DNA of 47,869 bases from NCBI RefSeq assembly GCF_900117315.1, contig NZ_LT630337.1:926794-974662 (forward strand), read 5' to 3'. The notes below the pieces were generated by a model that was not told the origin of the DNA, made no database searches, and was given only the letters and a program-made list of their open reading frames with translations. Below are positions 41,793 through 47,869 of this stretch, piece by piece (within the stretch, counting starts at the first letter, position 1; each line of letters opens with the position of its first letter). Origin of the DNA: Bacillus massilinigeriensis (GTDB taxonomy: Bacteria > Bacillota > Bacilli > Bacillales > Cytobacillaceae). Position numbers and translations under genes: made by a program.

Positions 41793-41828
41793 AAGTTAGA
41801 TACATTTGATGTATCTAACTTTTTTTTA
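41793..41828 (+). terminator. plsY terminator
   Basis: Perfect 11-bp stem AAGTTAGATAC (41793-41803)/GTATCTAACTT (41811-41821), then TTTTTTT. Confidence 0.9.
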
Positions 41829-41932
41829 CAAAAATAATCATCTTTTGACTATCTTCGGCATATTCATTAAATATCTTTCTTTCTATGACAATTTGAGCAA
41901 TAATAATCTGAACTTTAAAAGGATGATGTTTG

Positions 41933-42640
41933 ATGAATAATATGACAGAATTACCTCAATCTATAAATTCCAATGAAAGACCATCAAAAATGAGCAATTT
42001 GACTGCGACAATCGTCCATGAAATTAGAAACCCTCTAACAACAATCAATGGAATACTACAATTAATAAAACTAAATCTGAACGACAAGAAACTCAATCAG
42101 TACGTGACCGTTGCATTACAAGAACTGGAAAGAACCAATGGCATCCTCGGCCAATTATTACATTTAGATAAACCTATGAATGTAGAAAAACAAGTTGTTT
42201 CTTTAAATGAAATAATTTATGATTTTAGCTTATTTTATGAAAATGAAGCGAATAATCTCCACATTTCAATGACTACAGATTTAACTAAAGAAAATCCAAT
42301 CATTTACGGAAATAAAGAACAGATAAAGCAAGTTATTATGAACTTAATAAAAAATGCATTTGAAGCTATTGAAGGAGATAAAAATCATGGAGAAATATTT
42401 ATTCAAACTTATATTGAAAAACCTTATGCTGTTCTATCGATTAAGGATAATGGTTGCGGAATATCCAATAGTCACTTAACAAAAATGTTCACTCCCTTTT
42501 TTACTACTAAAAATACCGGTTCAGGGATCGGGCTCTCCCTTTGCAAAGAGATTATTGAAGAACATCAGGGCTACATAAAGGTGGAAAGTATTGAAGGAGA
42601 ATATACAAATTTTTTAATAAGTATTCCTCTATTTGGTTAA
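41933..42640 (+). CDS. soluble sensor histidine kinase without input domain
   Basis: Encodes 235 residues. The dimerisation helix carries the phosphorylated His29 in TIVHEIRNPL. The ATPase part has the N box (NLIKNAFEAIE), G1 (DNGCGIS), F box (FTPFFTTK) and G2 (GSGIGLSL). The region before the dimerisation helix is only about 20 residues, with no PAS, HAMP or membrane segment, as in short kinases of the Spo0 phosphorelay. No response regulator adjoins it. Start uncertain: ATG 41933 (10-base spacing from AAGGA) or TTG 41930 (7-base). Confidence 0.85.
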   Translation: MNNMTELPQSINSNERPSKMSNLTATIVHEIRNPLTTINGILQLIKLNLNDKKLNQYVTVALQELERTNGILGQLLHLDKPMNVEKQVVSLNEIIYDFSLFYENEANNLHISMTTDLTKENPIIYGNKEQIKQVIMNLIKNAFEAIEGDKNHGEIFIQTYIEKPYAVLSIKDNGCGISNSHLTKMFTPFFTTKNTGSGIGLSLCKEIIEEHQGYIKVESIEGEYTNFLISIPLFG

Positions 42641-42796
42641 TCATTTGTTCCGATTCGCTTTATTCGTTCATTATTTTTATCTGATATCTATTATTGTTCA
42701 TAAAATTGTCAAAATTGTATATTGAATATTCTGAATTCAAATTGTTATACTAAAGTAACTAGTTATAACCTGTGAAGAAGGATGGTGGTTTTCCAA

Positions 42797-42991
42797 ATGA
42801 AAAAACTCCAACCGATGGACGAAAGATATATTTTCAGTAAAGATATCGATTCAACTGGTGAATATGAATTTTTTCTTGAATATGTTGAATGTTCTTCTGA
42901 TTTAAATCAAAATGAAGCTTCACCAAAAGTCATACGAAATTTCGATGAACTAATCTATTTTTTTGAAGAGTTTGATCGAACAACCTATTAA
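42797..42991 (+). CDS. small acidic protein, unknown
   Basis: Encodes 64 residues, acidic: MKKLQPMDERYIFSKDIDSTGEYEFFLEYVECSSDLN... ending FDELIYFFEEFDRTTY. No family recognised. GGTGG lies about eight bases before ATG 42797; ATG 42782 is an alternative. Stretch 42992-43287 shows no convincing gene. Confidence 0.5.
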   Translation: MKKLQPMDERYIFSKDIDSTGEYEFFLEYVECSSDLNQNEASPKVIRNFDELIYFFEEFDRTTY

Positions 42992-43287
42992 CTCTTACTA
43001 TTCCAGTGTTTTCTGAAAACAAATATATATCTTGAACGGGGCAAACTTTAGGGAATTGAATACTTATGATTACTCTCTACAAGTAGTGATAAGTTTCCTA
43101 AGGTTACCCCCTTTTTTTCGCTATTTTGTAAATCACCTGATTTCGTTCGTTTTCTACTCCAAAAGATTGTCGATTTTTAGAACAAAATATGAGAATATGG
43201 AAAAAAACCTAACAAATCTATTAAACTATATTGTAGTTTGAGTTATTTTTTTAAATTTTCACATAAATATCGGAGGAAAACGATCGA

Positions 43288-44439
43288 ATGAAGAATAATA
43301 AGCTGTTACTGGTGGGTGTCTTACTTTCACTTACCCTATTTTTCACATCCGCTATTCTACTATTTAATATGTATAAAAGCCATACTGCAAAACCTGTATT
43401 TTTAAACCAACTTCCACAGCCTGAAAAAAATATGGCCGTTAGCACCAAAACACTAGAAGAAAAGGTTACTCTCGGTGCAATTGGAGATATTTTGATTCAC
43501 GATACAGTCTATGTAAATGCTAGAACGAATAATGGATATGATTTCCGTCCTATGTTCCAGGTTATGAAATCAACCCTTCAAAAGCCAGATATCCTTCTAG
43601 CCAATCAGGAAACGATTTTAGGAGGAGTAAAACTTGGGATATCCAGCTATCCATGTTTTAATAGTCCTCAAGAGGTTGGTAATGCGCTGATTGACTCGGG
43701 AGTCGATATTGTATCCACTGCTAACAATCATTCACTCGATAAAGGAGAAAAAGGGCTAACAGCATCCATCCGATATATGGATAAAATTCATCTACCACAT
43801 GTTGGCACATACGAGAATTCCGAGGATCATCAAACTCTAAAAATCCTTTCAAAAAATGGAATAAAGATTGCCTATCTCTCCTACACCTATGGGACTAATG
43901 GAATACCCGTACCAAAAGGGAAAGACTATTTAGTCAATCTCATAGATAAAAAGGCAATGAAAGAAGAAATTAAAAGAGCAAGAAAAAGGGCAGATGTTGT
44001 TGTGTTGAGTATCCATTGGGGAAACGAATATCAACGCTTTCCAACCAATGATCAAAAACAATTAGCTAAGTTTGTCGTAAATCAAGGGGTTGATATCGTC
44101 TTTGGACATCATCCCCATGTTCTCCAACCGATGGAATGGCTCCAGTCAAAGGACGGAAGAAGAGCCTTAGTAGTTTATTCATTAGGAAATTTCCTTTCAG
44201 CACAGGTTAGAGATTATAAGGACATTGGAGGAATGGCGAGCATAGAGGTAACGAAAGTGGTTGTAGAAGACAAAACGAAAATCTCTCTTAGCAAACCTAA
44301 CTTTAACCCAACCTATGTATCACATGTAAATAACTCATATCGGGTAGTCCCATTAAAAGAAGCCGGCAATTATGGTCTTCCTGAAGCCTCCCAAAGGTAT
44401 GCTGAAATAATGAATCACATGACTAGTGCCATGAAATAA
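43288..44439 (+). CDS. CapA-like (PgsA) polyglutamate/metallophosphatase-type protein
   Basis: Encodes 383 residues. An N-terminal membrane anchor (residues 7-28) precedes a CapA fold with GAIGDILIHD, NQETILGG, STANNHSLDKG, LSIHWGNEY, GHHPHVLQPMEW and VYSLGNFLSAQ. This is the metallophosphatase-related CapA family involved in poly-gamma-glutamate capsules. The capBCA partner genes are absent, so a capsule role is uncertain; many Bacilli have orphan CapA proteins. GGAGG lies 11 bases before the ATG. Confidence 0.88.
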   Translation: MKNNKLLLVGVLLSLTLFFTSAILLFNMYKSHTAKPVFLNQLPQPEKNMAVSTKTLEEKVTLGAIGDILIHDTVYVNARTNNGYDFRPMFQVMKSTLQKPDILLANQETILGGVKLGISSYPCFNSPQEVGNALIDSGVDIVSTANNHSLDKGEKGLTASIRYMDKIHLPHVGTYENSEDHQTLKILSKNGIKIAYLSYTYGTNGIPVPKGKDYLVNLIDKKAMKEEIKRARKRADVVVLSIHWGNEYQRFPTNDQKQLAKFVVNQGVDIVFGHHPHVLQPMEWLQSKDGRRALVVYSLGNFLSAQVRDYKDIGGMASIEVTKVVVEDKTKISLSKPNFNPTYVSHVNNSYRVVPLKEAGNYGLPEASQRYAEIMNHMTSAMK

Positions 44440-44480
44440 GAAAGAATATAAAAAATAGATTTGTTCCCAAAATGAAATCA

Positions 44481-44536
44481 AAAGGTGTTGTCCCACAGTT
44501 AACTGTTTTGTAGCAGCTGGGACACCCTTTTTTTTC
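44481..44536 (+). terminator. terminator after the CapA gene
   Basis: AAGGTGTTGTCCCA (44482-44495) pairs imperfectly with TGGGACACCCTT, then TTTTTTT. Confidence 0.75.
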
Positions 44537-44599
44537 TCAGTATTTTTCCAATATTGAACAAATTGTTAAATAAAATTCAAGAATATGACAAGAATGGTA

Positions 44600-44631
44600 C
44601 TATCGTTCTTTTATAATAGGTATAACGATAG
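44600..44631. promoter_or_regulatory. inverted repeat flanking the -10 box of the chemoreceptor gene
   Basis: CTATCGTT (44600-44607) and AACGATAG (44624-44631) are perfect 8-bp arms around TATAAT (44612-44617), 34 bases before the chemoreceptor start. It could bind a dimeric regulator. Confidence 0.5.
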
Positions 44632-44665
44632 ATAAAATGGTTCATAAAGTTTTTGGGGGGATAGT

Positions 44666-46753
44666 ATGTCTATTAAAACTAAGTTAATTGTTGGCTTTCT
44701 TTCAACCATGATTATGATTATTGCAGTTAACAGCCTATTTACATATTTTTCAGTTCATTCCATTTCTACTAATACAAAGGAATTAACTACTGGACTTTCT
44801 ACTGAAGTACAAAGGGATGTAAGCGGTTTTTCTGAACACTATGCAGGTACACTCACCTATCATGGAACTCAAAATACGAAAATCCAAATCGAAAATATGA
44901 TAGATCGTGCAAAAAGTGATTTATTAACGGTACAAACCTTCCAAGAGCTATATTCAAATAACCCAACGCAACTAGAAAATCGTTTTAAAGAAATCAAGCA
45001 AAACAATAAATATATTAGTAATATATATATTACTTCAAACGGTAATCAATTCACGGTCTATCCGAGGAAAAACGGTGCTGCAATCAAAAAGCAGTTTCAT
45101 TCAAATTCTTTGTTTCAGACTTCAAAAAAACTAAAACAAAAACAGTTTCATGTTACTAACCCCTATCTGGACCAAACAGGAAAGAATTATTTAGTTACCA
45201 TCAGCACACCACTATTCTTAAATGATACGTTCTTTGGTGTGCTAGCTTTGGATTTATCCGTACAAAAAATGACAAAGGCATTTGCTGAAACAAAAGTGGG
45301 ATCAAGCGGCTATATTATCATTACAAATAAAGATGGAGATATACTCTCCTATAAGGATCAGAAGCTTGTAAGTAATCATAGCAATATAACATCCCTTCCA
45401 ATCTATCAAGATAATAAGGATGGAAAAGTATACTTAGATATTAATAAGGTTACTTATATAAGTGAAATTGAAAAATCCACAGGCTGGGTTATCTATTCAG
45501 TCATTACTCAAGAAGAGGTTCTATCCTTTTCAACGACGATTTCTAAAAATATGAAAAACCAAATTTCCAAAGCTGAAAAAAGCTCATCATCTATTATTTC
45601 AAAATTGAATATTATTCAAGTTGGAATCGTTCTTGTATTATTAATTATTTCTACCTTTATTAGTATCTTCATTGCAAGGTATTTTATTAATCCTATCATT
45701 AAATTGTCTGGTTTTATGCAGAAGGTCGCAAATGGAGATCTTACAGAAAAAATGGCGATTAAAACAAAGGATGAAATGTCCCTTCTATTTCAATCAGTTA
45801 ATCATATGGTAGACTCTTTAAGAGACATGGCTAATAAGATGATGAACCTTATTCACGAGGTCGAAAAGGATTCAGAAATATTAAATTCTCAAGCCGAAAT
45901 ATCATCAAATGTTACAGAAACCGTGTCAACGGCAATGATGGAATTGGCTAATGGGTCGGAACAACTCGCAAAAGATATGGTTAATATATCTGAAAACGTT
46001 GAAAATAATGTTCATTCTGTTCAATCTATGAGTAATAATATCGATAAAATTGTGAACCATTCAAAAAATACAAAATCCATTACCTCTGAAGGTCAGTTAG
46101 CAATGGAGAGGTTAAATAAACGGATGGGCCTCATTGTAGAACAATCGGTGGAATCTTCAAGCATTATGAAGGAGTTAGACTTTAAGCTCCAAGCCATTAA
46201 TGATATTACGAACCTCATTTATTCGATAGCGGAAGAAACCAATCTTCTCTCATTAAATGCTTCTATTGAAGCAGCTCGAGCTGGAGAACATGGTCGTGGT
46301 TTTGCTGTTGTTGCACATGAGGTCAAGAAGCTAGCAGAACAAAGCAGCCAGTCCGTTGAAAAGATTGCGGACCTTATCTCAGGGATACAGAATGATTCCT
46401 CGAAGGCATTAATGAACATTGACCACGGTAGAAAGTCCGCCTTTGAAGGAGCATGTATGGCGGAGGAAACTGAAAAAAGCTTTAATAATATTATTCATTT
46501 TATTGATCATTTAGCAAATGATATTGATGAAATAGCTGTAGCAAGTGAGATGTTGTCGACCAGTAGCCATTCAATTTCAAGCTCTGTTGAAAGTGTTGTT
46601 GCCATTTCTGAACAGACCTCTGCAGGAATACAAGAAGTAACAAGCACAAATGAAGAACAAACACGGGCAGTTCAACAGGTTTACATGATTACTAGAAATT
46701 TAAGAGAATTATCTGTAGAGCTGCGCCAATCAATTGATCATTTTAAACTCTAG
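44666..46753 (+). CDS. methyl-accepting chemotaxis protein with dCache-type sensor
   Basis: Encodes 695 residues: a membrane helix at 7-29, an extracellular Cache-type sensor (about 35-310; [37 protein letters not shown]), a second membrane helix (about 317-340), a HAMP domain and a long coiled signalling domain. Its hairpin tip is [37 protein letters not shown] (about residues 521-557). A stand-alone chemoreceptor sensing a small molecule outside the cell. GGGGGG lies five bases before the ATG. No chemotaxis partners in the window. Confidence 0.93.
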   Translation: MSIKTKLIVGFLSTMIMIIAVNSLFTYFSVHSISTNTKELTTGLSTEVQRDVSGFSEHYAGTLTYHGTQNTKIQIENMIDRAKSDLLTVQTFQELYSNNPTQLENRFKEIKQNNKYISNIYITSNGNQFTVYPRKNGAAIKKQFHSNSLFQTSKKLKQKQFHVTNPYLDQTGKNYLVTISTPLFLNDTFFGVLALDLSVQKMTKAFAETKVGSSGYIIITNKDGDILSYKDQKLVSNHSNITSLPIYQDNKDGKVYLDINKVTYISEIEKSTGWVIYSVITQEEVLSFSTTISKNMKNQISKAEKSSSSIISKLNIIQVGIVLVLLIISTFISIFIARYFINPIIKLSGFMQKVANGDLTEKMAIKTKDEMSLLFQSVNHMVDSLRDMANKMMNLIHEVEKDSEILNSQAEISSNVTETVSTAMMELANGSEQLAKDMVNISENVENNVHSVQSMSNNIDKIVNHSKNTKSITSEGQLAMERLNKRMGLIVEQSVESSSIMKELDFKLQAINDITNLIYSIAEETNLLSLNASIEAARAGEHGRGFAVVAHEVKKLAEQSSQSVEKIADLISGIQNDSSKALMNIDHGRKSAFEGACMAEETEKSFNNIIHFIDHLANDIDEIAVASEMLSTSSHSISSSVESVVAISEQTSAGIQEVTSTNEEQTRAVQQVYMITRNLRELSVELRQSIDHFKL

Positions 46754-46788
46754 AAATAAACAAAAAGGCTTTGAGCTTTTTCTATTAT

Positions 46789-46827
46789 CAACGAGGCTGT
46801 CCCTTTATGGATAGCCTCGTTGTTTGC
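46789..46827 (+). terminator. chemoreceptor gene terminator
   Basis: CAACGAGGCT (46789-46798) pairs perfectly with AGCCTCGTTG (46813-46822), then TTTGC. Confidence 0.75.
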
Positions 46828-46901
46828 TCATTATGAAAAGAAAACCATTGGAAAACATGGTAAAATCACAATAGAAGCTTGATTGGAAGGTGGTTTTTAT
46901 T

Positions 46902-47714
46902 TTGAAATTACTAAATATCCAGTTCTTATCATATATTCAAGCATCTATCTTTATCCTCGTCGTTTATCTTTTTCAAGTACAATTGTTTAATCTCATGTTT
47001 ATTTTGATATTAGGATTGCTGTTATTCGTTCCCCTATTATCAGAGGACAATCGTTTATTTACTTGGACAACTATTGCTTTTCTGATTGGACAGTTTTTCT
47101 ATTTATATGGGGATCGGCTCATTTTAAATTTACATTTAACTCGAGAATGGGAAATTATTGGAAGTCGAATGCTTATACTTTTTCCGATACTGCTAATTGT
47201 ACTTCTTTGTATTAAATTCAAAAGGAAAGTAACTAAGTACCCTTTGACCACCAAATGGAATCAAGCGCTTACTCTCCCATTTCATTTTAAAGAAGGTTCA
47301 GAAATAAGTATTAAAAGGTTTTTGGTCCTAGTCAATTTGATCACTATTATAATCTTTGTTCCAATCATTATTCAAAATTCGCATTCGCTAAGTTATTATG
47401 GAATCGCAATTATTATTTTATTTTCAATGATCAATTCCCTTTTTGAAGAGTACTTATGGCGTGGGTTGTTGTTGTCTAGATTCAGTTCGATTATTGGAGA
47501 GAAGTCTGCTGTTCTTTTTACAAGCATCGGCTTTGGTCTAATGCACCTTTCCTTTGGCTATTCTATTAATGCTTGCCTGCTATTTTTGATTGAAGGACTA
47601 TTCCTAGCCCTATTAACCGTTAAATCTCGTGGTTTAGTACCAGCAATCACTTGGCACTTCCTGTTTAATGTATGTATGATTTTGAGTGAAAGAATTCCAT
47701 TATGGATTAGTTAA
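46902..47714 (+). CDS. CPBP family intramembrane metalloprotease
   Basis: Encodes 270 residues with about eight membrane helices. CPBP motifs are SLFEEYLWRGLLLSRF with the paired glutamates, GFGLMHLSFGYS and ITWHFLFNV. The family includes CAAX-type proteases and YdiL-like proteins; substrate unknown. TTG 46902 lies eight bases after GGAAGGTGG; GTG 46890 is inside that site. Distinct from the CPBP gene at 11261. Confidence 0.88.
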   Translation: MKLLNIQFLSYIQASIFILVVYLFQVQLFNLMFILILGLLLFVPLLSEDNRLFTWTTIAFLIGQFFYLYGDRLILNLHLTREWEIIGSRMLILFPILLIVLLCIKFKRKVTKYPLTTKWNQALTLPFHFKEGSEISIKRFLVLVNLITIIIFVPIIIQNSHSLSYYGIAIIILFSMINSLFEEYLWRGLLLSRFSSIIGEKSAVLFTSIGFGLMHLSFGYSINACLLFLIEGLFLALLTVKSRGLVPAITWHFLFNVCMILSERIPLWIS

Positions 47715-47806
47715 AGCTGCTTAGATTTCAGTTCTGGTTCAATCTTTCGCTTTCAATTGAGGTTTCCTATATAATAATAATGTTTTTTAAGAAAGGGGTA
47801 CTTCAG

Positions 47807-47869
47807 GTGAATATACATATAACAGATGAAGCCGTGGATTGGTATATTGAAGAAATGGAATTGAAGCAT
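47807..47869 (+). CDS. yneR: HesB/YneR-like protein, N-terminal fragment (runs off the window)
   Basis: Only the first 21 codons are visible: GTG start, then NIHITDEAVDWYIEEMELKH. This matches the opening of the YneR/HesB-like proteins of Bacilli (iron-sulfur-assembly-like fold, but without the usual cysteine triad in YneR). AAAGGGG lies about eight bases upstream. In B. subtilis yneR is next to plsY and parE/parC; here several genes separate it from plsY. The stop codon lies outside the window. Confidence 0.75.
   Translation, partial: MNIHITDEAVDWYIEEMELKH

Noticed and set aside
43032-43241. 69-codon frame between the small acidic gene and the CapA gene
   Set aside because: No usable start signal, low-complexity composition and no recognised family.

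Overview
The window looks like chromosomal DNA of a low-GC, endospore-forming Gram-positive bacterium of the Bacillaceae. Evidence: the conserved block parC-parE-yneT next to plsY with a YneR-type HesB gene at the right edge (the Bacillus subtilis yneR-plsY-yneT-parE-parC neighbourhood), two CotF-type spore coat genes, strong AGGAGG-type ribosome binding sites, frequent TTG/GTG starts, and guanidine and glycine riboswitches of Firmicutes type. The genus cannot be fixed from the sequence alone. There are no rRNA, tRNA or CRISPR loci.

Layout. 1-4.4 kb: a membrane HD-GYP c-di-GMP phosphodiesterase behind a structured leader, a small membrane protein, a DltE-like dehydrogenase and a GNAT. 4.4-9.8 kb: an accessory stretch of small membrane proteins (CBO0543 family and relatives), an ASCH protein, two GNATs and a cysteine-cluster/pentapeptide protein. 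It is bracketed by two inverted arrays of one 52-bp palindromic tandem repeat. 9.8-19.3 kb: small metabolic or stress genes: GNAT, DJ-1/PfpI, CPBP protease, cytochrome c lipoprotein, MBL hydrolase, a 5'-truncated PlsY-like remnant coupled to an acyltransferase-like GNAT, a self-regulated TetR-SDR-HXXEE operon with a duplicated operator, an O-methyltransferase, an alpha/beta hydrolase and a DinB-like protein. 19.3-26.4 kb: guanidine-I riboswitch with a YkkC/YkkD pair, a luciferase-like monooxygenase, two coat proteins, a glycine riboswitch driving a CycA-like permease (wired as an OFF switch), and a second APC permease. 26.4-31.7 kb: DUF3006 plus secreted ComEC-like MBL protein, AlkD-like repair protein, XerS recombinase with a dif-like inverted repeat, a staygreen-family protein with a hairpin over its ribosome binding site, and a secreted FG-GAP-like protein. 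31.7-33.75 kb: a nested palindromic repeat element carrying five tandem 62-bp units, abutted by a complete ISL3-family insertion sequence with an 8-bp target duplication in the parC terminator. 33.8-47.9 kb: conserved core (parC, parE, yneT, plsY, yneR start) interrupted by cell-surface and signalling genes (GH18 hydrolase, bare histidine kinase, CapA-like protein, chemoreceptor, CPBP protease).

Functional links: parE/parC form topoisomerase IV. ykkC/ykkD are co-translated (4-nt overlap) and probably export guanidinium under riboswitch control. The glycine aptamer controls uptake of its own ligand. The TetR operon has matching operators in front of the regulator and in front of the SDR. The repeat arrays, the composite element and the IS are the least ordinary parts of the window. 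Starts were chosen by ribosome binding site position, so several genes are shorter than their longest reading frame.
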